Shown piece after piece: positions 6,210 through 12,341 of a DNA stretch of 16,206 bases (positions are counted from its first letter, which is position 1; each line of letters opens with the position of its first letter). The stretch is from Bacillota bacterium. Its GTDB lineage: Bacteria; Bacillota; Clostridia; Lachnospirales; Lachnospiraceae. Under the pieces are notes generated by a model, which saw nothing but the letters and a program-made list of their open reading frames with translations, did not search any database and was not told where the DNA came from. The translations under genes were made by a program, and so were the position numbers. The stretch lies in NCBI GenBank assembly GCA_023398855.1, contig JAEWRS010000361.1, positions 1 to 16,206 of the forward strand, written 5' to 3'.

Positions 6210-7118
6210 ATGCAGGGTACGACAAAAAAGAAAATAGCAAAGCGGCAATGGAAAGAGTGGGGAGAGGGGTATTTGTTTATCGCGCCCCTGCTGTTTGGAA
6301 TCTTCGTGTTTTATATTTTTCCCTTTATCCAGAACTTCTGGTTCAGCTTTAATGAAGTGAATAAATTCAATGTAGCCACCTTTTATGGCCTTAATAACTA
6401 TCTGGAAATGTGCAAGGATAAAGAATTGTGGAAGGCTCTTGGCAATACACTTCTTTACGTCGGACTTACTGTGCCCCTGGGCCTTATGCTGTCCTTGTTT
6501 GTAGCGGCCCTGCTCAATACAAAAATAAAAGGGACTTCTTTTTACAGAACCATTTATTTCCTGCCTTCTGTTACCATGTCGGCCGCAGTGGCAATGGTAT
6601 GGAAATGGATCTACAATGAGCAGTACGGACTTTTAAATGCTGCAATGAAGGCTTTGGGCTTTGCTCCCCACGGCTGGATCACTGAGCCAAAGACAGCTCT
6701 GTTTATGGTTATGCTGGTTGGAATATGGGGTACCGTAGGCTATAACATGATTATACTTTTAGCAGGCATGCAGGGAATATCAAGGTCTTATTATGAGGCA
6801 GCCTCTGTGGATGGAGCAAGCGGCATTCACCAGTTTTTTAAGATCACGGTTCCCATGCTTTCACCCACCATATTTTTCGTTATGATCACTTCCATCATCA
6901 GCGGTTTTCAGGTGTTTGACACCATTTATATGATGATTGGAAAAACAAATACAGCTTATCGAAGCACTCAGACCCTGGTCATGCTGTTCTACCGGAATGC
7001 TTTTGATTACGGTCATAAGGGCTATGCGGCAGCCATATCCATTTTAATCTTTTCTATTATCATGCTGGTAACGGTCATTCAGATGATAGGACAGAAAAAA
7101 TGGGTCAATTACGACTAA
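6210..7118 (+). CDS. ABC sugar transporter permease (MalF/UgpA type)
   Basis: A 302-residue inner-membrane permease with six predicted membrane segments, the first at GYLFIAPLLFGIFVFYIFPF. The cytoplasmic EAA loop that docks on the ATPase is clear: YYEAASVDGASGIHQFFKIT followed by VPMLSP. The protein has the short basic N-terminus and LNTKIKGTSFYRTIYFLPS region typical of MalF/UgpA-like partners. The start is uncertain. A GTG at 6201 directly follows the binding-protein stop (three codons longer), but the ATG at 6210 has a better-spaced AGGTG upstream and is preferred. It pairs with the next gene to form the channel. No ATP-binding subunit is encoded nearby, so a shared MsmK-type ATPase encoded elsewhere is presumably used. 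Confidence 0.93.
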   Translation: MQGTTKKKIAKRQWKEWGEGYLFIAPLLFGIFVFYIFPFIQNFWFSFNEVNKFNVATFYGLNNYLEMCKDKELWKALGNTLLYVGLTVPLGLMLSLFVAALLNTKIKGTSFYRTIYFLPSVTMSAAVAMVWKWIYNEQYGLLNAAMKALGFAPHGWITEPKTALFMVMLVGIWGTVGYNMIILLAGMQGISRSYYEAASVDGASGIHQFFKITVPMLSPTIFFVMITSIISGFQVFDTIYMMIGKTNTAYRSTQTLVMLFYRNAFDYGHKGYAAAISILIFSIIMLVTVIQMIGQKKWVNYD

Positions 7119-7130
7119 AGGAGGGGACCG

Positions 7131-7958
7131 ATGAAGAAAACCAGCAGTCGAAAAAAATTATTGATCCATCTGATTCTGATCGCAGGAATCGGTATTACCG
7201 TGCTTCCGTTTCTTTGGATGCTGTGTACCTCATTTAAAACAAAGGGAGAATCCATGACAATCCCGCCTACGATTCTTCCAGAGCGGTTTGTCACAGAAGC
7301 CTACTATAACGTTCTGACTGCCCTTCCTTTTGGAAGGATCTATATGAACACTGTATTTTCTACGGTCATTACGGTTGTGGGACAGGTAGTGATCTGTATC
7401 CTGGCAGCGTATTCCTTTGCCAGGATTAAATTCCCGGGAAGGGATATCCTGTTTTTGGTGGTACTTTCCGTTCTGATGGTACCGGGACAGATCTTTCTGG
7501 TTCCCCAGTACTTAATTGTGCAGAAGATCGGGCTTCTGGATACGCTGTTTGCACTTTTTCTGCCTAATTTAATCAGTGCCTTCGGTACTTTTATGATGCG
7601 TCAATTCTTCTTATCACTCCCCGATGAGCTGGAGGAAGCGGCCATACTTGACGGCTGCGGCAGGTTCCAGATCCTGATGCAGATCATGGTTCCTCTTGTT
7701 AAATCGGGAATCGTGGCCCTTGTGATTTTCACGGCAAAGTTTGCCTGGAATGACTTTATGTGGCCAATGATCGTCAATACCACAACAACGAAGATGACCC
7801 TGGCTCCTGCCCTGTCTACTCTCCAGGGACAGCATACCAATGATTATCCTGCTCAAATGGCAGGTGCAGTTCTGGCTGTTATTCCAATGGTAGTTTTGTT
7901 TTTTATCTTCCAGAAACAGTTTATTGAAGGGGTGGCCCATACAGGTGTAAAAGGTTAA
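7131..7958 (+). CDS. ABC sugar transporter permease (MalG/UgpE type)
   Basis: A 275-residue partner permease of the MalG/UgpE kind. The first membrane segment is LLIHLILIAGIGITVLPFLW, followed by the usual SFKTKGE stretch and the ARIKFPGRD loop. The EAA motif reads LEEAAILDGCGRFQILMQIM followed by VPL. The C-terminus QKQFIEGVAHTGVKG is the classic ending of this family (FIxGLTxGAVKG), so the gene is complete. A strong AAAGGAGGGG lies 5 bases before the ATG, and the gap to the previous gene is only 12 bases, so the two permeases are translated from one mRNA. The hairpin terminator follows 46 bases after the stop, making this the last gene of the operon. Confidence 0.95.
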   Translation: MKKTSSRKKLLIHLILIAGIGITVLPFLWMLCTSFKTKGESMTIPPTILPERFVTEAYYNVLTALPFGRIYMNTVFSTVITVVGQVVICILAAYSFARIKFPGRDILFLVVLSVLMVPGQIFLVPQYLIVQKIGLLDTLFALFLPNLISAFGTFMMRQFFLSLPDELEEAAILDGCGRFQILMQIMVPLVKSGIVALVIFTAKFAWNDFMWPMIVNTTTTKMTLAPALSTLQGQHTNDYPAQMAGAVLAVIPMVVLFFIFQKQFIEGVAHTGVKG

Positions 7959-8004
7959 ATACAGGTTTGTGTAACTTTTTTAGAATGGGAAGAATGATCT
8001 TAGT

Positions 8005-8048
8005 AAAAGGGAAGGAAAGAGGATGTAATCTGCTTTCCTTCCCTTTTT
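8005..8048 (+). terminator. Strong Rho-independent terminator of the transporter operon
   Basis: AAAAGGGAAGGAAAG (8005-8019) pairs perfectly with CTTTCCTTCCCTTTT (8033-8047), a 15-bp stem with a 13-base loop that ends in a T run at 8044-8048. It closes the operon that starts at the oxidoreductase gene. Confidence 0.93.
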
Positions 8049-8209
8049 ATGGGACCAGGAGAAATCTTTAAAACAGAAAACTTTTCATAAAAGTTCTTCC
8101 GGTAAAAATTTCAGTTGCTGGAATCCCAAAGTAATAAACAAAAGAAACTTTGCATATACTTGGTAATATATGGCCGATATAAAATATTTCTGTAAAGGAG
8201 AGAGTCAGT

Positions 8210-8443
8210 ATGCCAAGAGGAGTAAGAAAGACGCCGCTTGAAAAGCTTCAGGGAGAATTAAATGAGGTTCAGGAAACCATCCGGCAATATAAGAGCAGTC
8301 TGGTAACTTTAGGAGAAAAAGAAAAGGAAATTCAGGATAAGATAAAGCTGGAACAACTGAAGGAAGTATCCTCCATCTTGGACGAGCATGAGATGTCGAT
8401 CATGGATTTAAAGGAACTGCTTATTTTATCCAAAGCAGAGTAA
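8210..8443 (+). CDS. Small coiled-coil protein of the MPRGVRK family, copy 1 (function unknown)
   Basis: A 77-residue charged protein I do not recognise. The N-terminus MPRGVRKTPLEKL is basic and contains a PRGVRK stretch loosely like an AT-hook core. Residues 8-50 look like a continuous amphipathic helix or coiled coil (Leu/Ile every 3-4 residues; many Glu, Lys, Gln), followed by LKEVSSILDEHEMSIMDLKE, which looks like a short helix, a turn and a second helix. There is no signal peptide, membrane segment or cysteine. AAAGGAGAGAG lies well placed before the ATG. It is the most divergent of three tandem copies, sharing roughly half its residues with copies 2 and 3. The next copy follows after 72 bases with no terminator between them. 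The basic head plus coiled coil suggests a nucleic-acid-binding oligomer, which is inference only. Confidence 0.8.
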   Translation: MPRGVRKTPLEKLQGELNEVQETIRQYKSSLVTLGEKEKEIQDKIKLEQLKEVSSILDEHEMSIMDLKELLILSKAE

Positions 8444-8515
8444 CATAGTCAGATTAATTGTCTGCTGTGTAATTGAATCTATGTGTTTCTATAACCAATT
8501 AAGGAGGGCATTATT

Positions 8516-8743
8516 ATGCCAAGAGGTGTACGCAAAACATCACTGGAAAAGCTTCAGGAAGAATTGAAAAATACCCAGGAAGCCATGGAGCAGTATAAGG
8601 CGGCTATTAAGACTCAGGAAGAAAAGGCAAAACAGATACAAGAAGATATTAAATTAGAGGAATTTAAGGAAGTATCTGCAATTCTCCAAGATAAAAACAT
8701 ATCAATATCAGAATTAAAGGATATACTTATTAACAAAGAATAA
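8516..8743 (+). CDS. Small coiled-coil protein of the MPRGVRK family, copy 2 (function unknown)
   Basis: A 75-residue paralogue of its neighbours. By direct comparison 63 of 75 residues match copy 3, with changes clustered at residues 8-10 and in the middle of the coiled coil. The same layout is seen: basic MPRGVRK head, long Glu/Lys/Gln-rich helix with heptad-like spacing, and a conserved C-terminal block FKEVSAILQDKNISISELKD. The upstream region AATTAAGGAGGGCATTATT is nearly the same as that before copy 3, so the duplication included the ribosome binding site. It may be cotranscribed with copy 1. Most differences from copy 3 are conservative, so the protein appears to be under selection and functional. 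No function is assigned. Confidence 0.82.
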   Translation: MPRGVRKTSLEKLQEELKNTQEAMEQYKAAIKTQEEKAKQIQEDIKLEEFKEVSAILQDKNISISELKDILINKE

Positions 8744-8764
8744 AGGTTTGTCAAATGCTCTGTT

Positions 8765-8794
8765 CATGTAAATAAGGACAAAGTTTTAATGAAA
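8765..8794 (+). repeat. Degenerate copy of the 30-bp repeat also found at 10690-10719
   Basis: This stretch matches bases 10690-10719 at 26 of 30 positions (CATGNAAATAAGGAC, then two variable bases, then AGTTTTAAT). The other copy forms the 5' arm and loop of a perfect terminator hairpin. Here the 3' arm is decayed, so no strong hairpin forms. It lies between paralogue copies 2 and 3. Confidence 0.5.
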
Positions 8795-8831
8795 AAACGA
8801 CACAGCATTATTTATGCACGTAACTATTTTA

Positions 8832-8861
8832 TTGTATATATTCTGGATTGTGTGATATAAT
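8832..8861 (+). promoter_or_regulatory. Probable promoter of MPRGVRK copy 3
   Basis: TTGTAT (8832-8837) and TATAAT (8856-8861) are separated by 18 bases, giving a start near 8868 and a leader of about 30 nt. This would let copy 3 be expressed apart from copies 1 and 2. The -10 is perfect and the -35 moderate. Confidence 0.5.
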
Positions 8862-8898
8862 CTATTTGTTTATGAACAATGATAAGGAGGGCGTTATT

Positions 8899-9144
8899 AT
8901 GCCAAGAGGGGTTCGCAAATCAACATTTGAAAAGCTTCAGGAAGAACTAAAAAACACCCAAGACGCCATAGCACAATATAAGGGCGCCATTAAAACTCAG
9001 GAAGAAAGAGCAAAGCAAATACAAGAAGAAATTAAATTGGAAGAATTTAAGGAGGTATCCGCAATTCTGCAAGAAAAAAACATGTCAATATCAGAATTAA
9101 AGGATATCCTTATTTCTAAGGAAAAGAGTCCACAAGACGAATAG
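8899..9144 (+). CDS. Small coiled-coil protein of the MPRGVRK family, copy 3 (function unknown)
   Basis: An 81-residue paralogue with the same basic head, coiled coil and C-terminal block as copy 2, plus a short extra tail (KSPQDE). I set the start at the ATG at 8899. It carries AAGGAGGG at the right distance and lines up with the other two copies. The open frame continues upstream to 8848, but those 17 codons overlap the promoter and have no counterpart in the paralogues. It probably has its own promoter and ends at a clear terminator (9151-9187). It is the last of the tandem set, which is followed by a convergent cold-shock gene. The family looks like small nucleoid- or RNA-associated proteins by composition only. 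Confidence 0.82.
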   Translation: MPRGVRKSTFEKLQEELKNTQDAIAQYKGAIKTQEERAKQIQEEIKLEEFKEVSAILQEKNMSISELKDILISKEKSPQDE

Positions 9145-9150
9145 AGTGAC

Positions 9151-9187
9151 AGACCGGTTTCTTAAATGATACCGGTCTTATTTTTTA
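9151..9187 (+). terminator. Terminator after the MPRGVRK cluster
   Basis: AGACCGGT (9151-9158) pairs with ACCGGTCT (9171-9178) over a 12-base loop and is followed by TATTTTTT. It ends plus-strand transcription of the small-protein cluster. Confidence 0.88.
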
Positions 9188-9215
9188 CAATAAAATAAAA
9201 CAACAGTGAAGAAAC

Positions 9216-9247
9216 AAAAAAAAAGACCACTTATGTAAGCGGTCTTT
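9216..9247 (-). terminator. Terminator of the cold-shock gene
   Basis: On the minus strand, AAAGACCGCTTA pairs with TAAGTGGTCTTT (12 bp, one G-U) around a 2-base spacer and is followed by a run of T (complement of A 9216-9224). It lies 14 bases after the cold-shock stop codon and back to back with the previous terminator, insulating the convergent genes. Confidence 0.9.
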
Positions 9248-9260
9248 CTTATCACTTGAT

Positions 9261-9461
9261 TTATGCAATTTGAACATTAACAGCCTGTAATCCACGATTA
9301 CCTTCTGTTACATCAAATGTTACAGACTGACCATCATCTAAAGACTTATAGCCGTCCATAGCAAGACCTGAGAAATGAACGAAAATTTCGTTACCCTGCT
9401 CGTCAGCGATAAAACCAAAACCCTTTTGTGCATTAAACCACTTTACTGTACCTTTAGTCAT
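9261..9461 (-). CDS. Cold-shock domain protein (CspA/CspB family)
   Basis: A 66-residue single cold-shock domain, the normal length. It opens with [20 protein letters not shown], containing the RNP1 motif KGFGFI (13-18), and carries the RNP2 motif IFVHF (26-30). The [20 protein letters not shown] loop and a final strand follow. The protein binds single-stranded RNA and DNA through surface aromatic residues and acts as an RNA chaperone in the cytoplasm. The start has AAGGAGGTA upstream. It is monocistronic, with its own strong promoter, a leader of about 120 nt with a long hairpin, and its own terminator. Csp genes often have structured leaders that adjust expression to temperature. The family call is certain; which paralogue of the genome this is cannot be told. 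Confidence 0.97.
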   Translation of the reverse strand: MTKGTVKWFNAQKGFGFIADEQGNEIFVHFSGLAMDGYKSLDDGQSVTFDVTEGNRGLQAVNVQIA

Positions 9462-9511
9462 GAAAGATACCTCCTTAAATATTAATATTGTATTTTAGCT
9501 AAAACTAAAAA

Positions 9512-9563
9512 TCGCATATATATGTAAATCATCAACAGAATAATGACTTACATATACATGCGA
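9512..9563 (-). promoter_or_regulatory. Long hairpin with U-tract in the cold-shock gene leader (attenuator or thermosensor candidate)
   Basis: On the minus strand the arms (complements of 9543-9563 and 9512-9532) form a 21-bp stem: UCGCAUGUAUAUGUAA with UUACAUAUAUAUGCGA (one G-U), continued by GUCAU with AUGAU, around a 10-base loop. It is followed at once by UUUUUAGUUUU, giving an intrinsic-terminator shape inside the 5' leader, 50 bases before the ATG. The stem is A/U-rich, so its stability should depend strongly on temperature. Confidence 0.6.
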
Positions 9564-9590
9564 AATCAAGACCTTATTAAATACATGCTT

Positions 9591-9619
9591 ATCTTAACAC
9601 ATCGATTTAAATATGTCAA
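9591..9619 (-). promoter_or_regulatory. Promoter of the cold-shock gene
   Basis: On the minus strand a perfect -35 TTGACA (complement of 9614-9619), a 17-base spacer and -10 TAAGAT (complement of 9591-9596) predict a start near 9584. This is one of the best vegetative promoters in the window and gives a leader of about 120 nt. Confidence 0.85.
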
Positions 9620-9681
9620 GATAAACTTGTGAAGATATTCCACATTAAAAAAATAATAAAAAAGCACGACACAAAACGGGA

Positions 9682-9729
9682 AAGGTAATCCGGTGATTAG
9701 TTAAATTTCTGCTAGCCACCGGATACCTT
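9682..9729 (-). other. Hairpin downstream of the CarD-type gene
   Basis: AAGGTAATCCGGTG (9682-9695) pairs with CACCGGATACCTT (9717-9729), with one bulged A and a 21-base loop. On the minus strand it lies 177 bases after the CarD-type stop. T-rich DNA comes only some 20 bases later, so termination is possible but not typical. The rest of 9620-9905 shows no supported gene; it is A/T-rich and probably the CarD gene's 3' region. Confidence 0.4.
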
Positions 9730-9905
9730 AGAAGAACCATCTGACTGATGATTGCTATATTTTTATTATTATATACTTAATGATCTTATCTTCGGGAAGA
9801 ATAATGATGGAAATTGTGGTTGGTTTTACAGGGGTTTAAATAGTCTTGACATTCTGATATGGGATAATAATGAATTGCAATTAATAAGTGTAGCGTGGAT
9901 CAGGG

Positions 9906-10400
9906 TCACTGCTCATAGATAAACGGAATAACTTCTTCACGCTTAATGTTCAGCACGTAAGCAAATTCTTCACAAAGTGATCTTTCAGCATTCTTGAGAA
10001 AGTCTTCATCAAAATTCTGTAGTTTCTTATTTTTATTTACATTTTTAAGTTCCTGTTTGTGCCAACGCAAAGTTCTTATCATCTTTACAAGTTCAGAATG
10101 GTCACCGTCGGCAAGTATTTGATTGTATAATTCCTTGCGCTTAAAATTATCCTTATTCCAAGTGTAATCTTTACCCGGCATCTTCTTAACTAGAGAGAAT
10201 ATGTCATCGGCAGAGAGAATATGACGAATTTTAGTTTTTCTTCTGCTGCTTACGGTTGAAACGTACACTGTCGCGGAAGTATGATAAACAGGTTTGAGTA
10301 CATAATATGAGCGGACTTTTTCATCCATACACATATCCTGTAATCCGGTAACCTCACAAATACCATGACTTCCGTATATGATGACATCACCAATGTTCAT
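9906..10400 (-). CDS. CarD/CdnL-family transcriptional regulator
   Basis: A 164-residue cytoplasmic protein. The N-terminal 60 residues match the CarD_CdnL_TRCF RNA-polymerase-interacting domain: MNIGDVIIYGSHGICEVTGL, then YYVLKPVYHTSATVYVSTVS, the Tudor-like beta barrel that contacts the polymerase beta subunit. Residues 65-164 form the helical C-terminal domain (ILSADDIFSLVKKMPGKDY onward, ending FAYVLNIKREEVIPFIYEQ), which in relatives contacts promoter DNA near the -10 element. Length is typical. AGAGGTGAG lies before the ATG. It is transcribed alone on the minus strand and not linked in an operon. Clostridia often carry several such paralogues; whether this is the housekeeping one or a specialised one is not known. 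Confidence 0.92.
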   Translation of the reverse strand: MNIGDVIIYGSHGICEVTGLQDMCMDEKVRSYYVLKPVYHTSATVYVSTVSSRRKTKIRHILSADDIFSLVKKMPGKDYTWNKDNFKRKELYNQILADGDHSELVKMIRTLRWHKQELKNVNKNKKLQNFDEDFLKNAERSLCEEFAYVLNIKREEVIPFIYEQ

Positions 10401-10689
10401 AATATCTCACCTCTTTCTGAAAAATAAAAAAAGCAGTTCACTAAAACTGGACTTACGTCCCTTTAAAGCAAACCACACAGTTAATATTTATATTATAACA
10501 TAATTATAGACAAAGTGTATACGGCAATAATCTCCAAACCTTACCACTATATCATGAAAAAATCTATTAAGTATTTCCTGAACTGTCGAAAGAAAGGAGA
10601 TCAGCAAATTTTGCAGCTAGTCTGGGGCAATAATCAAATTCATATAAATTAATTAAATAAAACCTGGCAAAAACAAGCTTTCAGAGGAT
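10401..10689. other. Intergenic region between CarD-type gene and orphan terminator; no convincing gene
   Basis: A/T-rich DNA. It holds the CarD ribosome site, an ATTATA (a minus-strand TATAAT near 10492) without a good -35, and a 32-codon plus-strand open frame (10554-10652; begins MKKSIKYFLNCRKKGDQQ). That frame has no ribosome site before its ATG, although AAAGGAGAT lies inside it at about 10596. The frame is noted because a plus-strand terminator follows 44 bases later, but it is not supported enough to call a gene. Confidence 0.4.
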
Positions 10690-10738
10690 CATGCAAATAA
10701 GGACGCAGTTTTAATTAAACAGCGTCCTTATTATTTTT
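10690..10738 (+). terminator. Orphan plus-strand terminator with a 30-bp repeat also seen at 8765
   Basis: AATAAGGACGC (10696-10706) pairs perfectly with GCGTCCTTATT (10722-10732). The stem continues as GTTT/AAAC after an A-A mismatch, and T5 follows at 10734-10738. No recognised plus-strand gene lies in front of it. Bases 10690-10719 repeat 8765-8794 at 26 of 30 positions. It may end a small RNA or act in the rhamnose operon leader if that operon starts further upstream. Confidence 0.75.
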
Positions 10739-10755
10739 GTGTGGAAGCTTTATGA

Positions 10756-10833
10756 TATAAATTGAGAAATAAACTGTGAGCATTGGTTTACACCTGTTGC
10801 CCAATGGTGCGGGGCATGCTGTAAACGGACCCC
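10756..10833 (+). promoter_or_regulatory. Rhamnose operon control region: -10 candidate, inverted repeat and cre-like site
   Basis: TATAAA (10756-10761) is the likely -10; no good -35 exists, suggesting activator dependence. GTTTACA (10786-10792) and TGTAAAC (10820-10826) form an inverted repeat enclosing TGCCC (10798-10802) and GGGCA (10812-10816), so the leader can fold as a hairpin. CATTGG (10781-10786) with CCAATG (10801-10806) offers a competing stem. Bases 10819-10833 match the cre consensus WTGNAANCGNWNNCW at all positions except the two outer W, so CcpA-type catabolite repression by roadblock is plausible. Confidence 0.5.
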
Positions 10834-10854
10834 TTATAAAAAGGAGCGGGCTGT

Positions 10855-12324
10855 ATGAAAGAAAACAATGAGAGAGTGGGTTATACGGAGAAGTATTATC
10901 TTGCTGTGGATATGGGCGCCTCCAGCGGCCGTCATATCCTTGGGACAGTGAGAGAAGGAAAGCTGGTCCTTCAGGAGATTTACCGGTTTGATAATGGCAT
11001 GAAACGGGAAGGAGAACATTTGTTCTGGGATTTGGAGTCGTTATTTGAAGGGATCAAAGAGGGGATGAAGGAATGCAGGAAGCGTGGGAAAATACCGGTC
11101 ACCATGGGAATCGATACCTGGGCTGTTGATTTTGTTCTTTTGGATGAGGAAAACCGGATGCTTGGGAATGCAGCAGGGTACCGGGATAACAGAACAAACG
11201 GAATGGATGAAAAGCTATATCAGGTCATACCGTTAAAAGATCTATATGCAAGGACCGGCATCCAGAAACAGATATTTAATACCATTTACCAGCTTATGGC
11301 GGTCAAAGAAAAAACCCCGGAATATTTTGAGAAAGGAGAGTCATTCCTTATGGTTCCGGATTATTTCCACTATTTGCTCACAGGCGTGAAAAAACAGGAA
11401 TATACCAATGCAACCACAACACAGCTGGTTCATGCAGAAACCAGGACCTGGGACTATGAACTGATTCAAAAGCTGGGCCTGCCTGAACGGTTATTTCAGG
11501 AGTTGTCCATGCCAGGAGCACTGGTAGGACCATTGTCAGAGGAGATGGAAAGGGAGGTGGGGTACTCCTGCCAGGTTGTTCTTCCAGCCACCCACGATAC
11601 AGCCTCAGCTGTCATGGCAGTCCCATTGGTTCCTGGCGGAGAGGAATCCATGGAAGATGTCCTTTACATCAGTTCCGGAACCTGGTCTCTATTAGGCACA
11701 GAGCGTTTCAGGCCAGACTGCTCCATGGAAAGCATGAAGTCAAATTTCACTAATGAGGGAGGTTATGACCACCGTTTCCGTTACTTAAAAAACATCATGG
11801 GTCTTTGGATGATTCAGTCGGTAAAAACAGAGCTTGAGGAAAAAGGGGAGGTATATTCCTTTGCAGAGCTTTGCCGGTTGGCCTCAGAGGAACCGATCTC
11901 CTCCATTGTGGATTGCAATGACAGCCTGTTTCTTTCACCAGAGAGCATGATCGTAGCAGTGCAGGACTACTGCCAAAGGTCTGGAATGGATGTGCCTGAG
12001 ACACCGGGGCAGCTGGCAGCAGTCATTTACAACAGTCTTGCAGCCTGCTATGGGAGTGGGGTGAAGGAACTGGAGTCCATGACTGGGAGACGTTATCCGG
12101 CCATTCATGTGGTTGGAGGCGGTTCTAATGCAGAGTATTTAAATCAGCTCACGGCAAACCGCACAGGCAGGACCGTTTATGCAGGACCGGCAGAAGCTTC
12201 TGCCATTGGAAACCTACTTGCCCAGATGTTGTCTGCCGGGGAGTTTAAAAGCCTGAAACAGGCAAGGGAAGCAGTATACCGGTCTTTTTCCGTAAAAGAG
12301 TACCAGCCTGGTGACAGGCAGTGA
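10855..12324 (+). CDS. rhaB: Rhamnulokinase
   Basis: A 489-residue sugar kinase (FGGY/ASKHA fold), the same length as the E. coli enzyme. It phosphorylates L-rhamnulose with ATP to L-rhamnulose 1-phosphate in the cytoplasm. The phosphate-1 motif is YLAVDMGASSGRHILGT (15-31). GIDTWAVDFVLLD is the sugar-side strand. ATHDTAS places the probable catalytic base at D248. ISSGTWSLLGTE is typical of RhaB, and the adenosine motif VVGGGSNAEYLNQLTANRTG with GPAEASAIGN closes the domain. AAGGAG lies about 9 bases before the ATG. It is the first gene of a tight four-gene rhamnose operon, and rhaM begins only 17 bases after its stop. The identity is supported both by sequence and by the adjacent rhaM, rhaA and rhaD. 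Confidence 0.97.
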   Translation: MKENNERVGYTEKYYLAVDMGASSGRHILGTVREGKLVLQEIYRFDNGMKREGEHLFWDLESLFEGIKEGMKECRKRGKIPVTMGIDTWAVDFVLLDEENRMLGNAAGYRDNRTNGMDEKLYQVIPLKDLYARTGIQKQIFNTIYQLMAVKEKTPEYFEKGESFLMVPDYFHYLLTGVKKQEYTNATTTQLVHAETRTWDYELIQKLGLPERLFQELSMPGALVGPLSEEMEREVGYSCQVVLPATHDTASAVMAVPLVPGGEESMEDVLYISSGTWSLLGTERFRPDCSMESMKSNFTNEGGYDHRFRYLKNIMGLWMIQSVKTELEEKGEVYSFAELCRLASEEPISSIVDCNDSLFLSPESMIVAVQDYCQRSGMDVPETPGQLAAVIYNSLAACYGSGVKELESMTGRRYPAIHVVGGGSNAEYLNQLTANRTGRTVYAGPAEASAIGNLLAQMLSAGEFKSLKQAREAVYRSFSVKEYQPGDRQ

Positions 12325-12341
12325 GGAATGGAGGAAATGAC

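Noticed and set aside
7601..7940. Two minus-strand frames of 79 and 108 codons in the second permease gene
   Set aside because: Antisense to the EAA-motif region of a clear permease; no ribosome site.
8085..8110. AACTTTT-CAT-AAAAGTT hairpin between the transporter operon and the MPRGVRK cluster
   Set aside because: Seven weak A/T pairs with no T run after it; the strong terminator just upstream already serves, and A/T-rich DNA gives such stems by chance.
8210..9144. Reading the three MPRGVRK genes as a toxin-antitoxin or phage module
   Set aside because: The three products are paralogues of one another rather than a two-partner pair, and no integrase, toxin or phage gene is near.
9846..9868. 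TTGACA and GATAAT as a plus-strand promoter antisense to the CarD-type gene
   Set aside because: The two boxes are only 11 bases apart, too close for a vegetative promoter.
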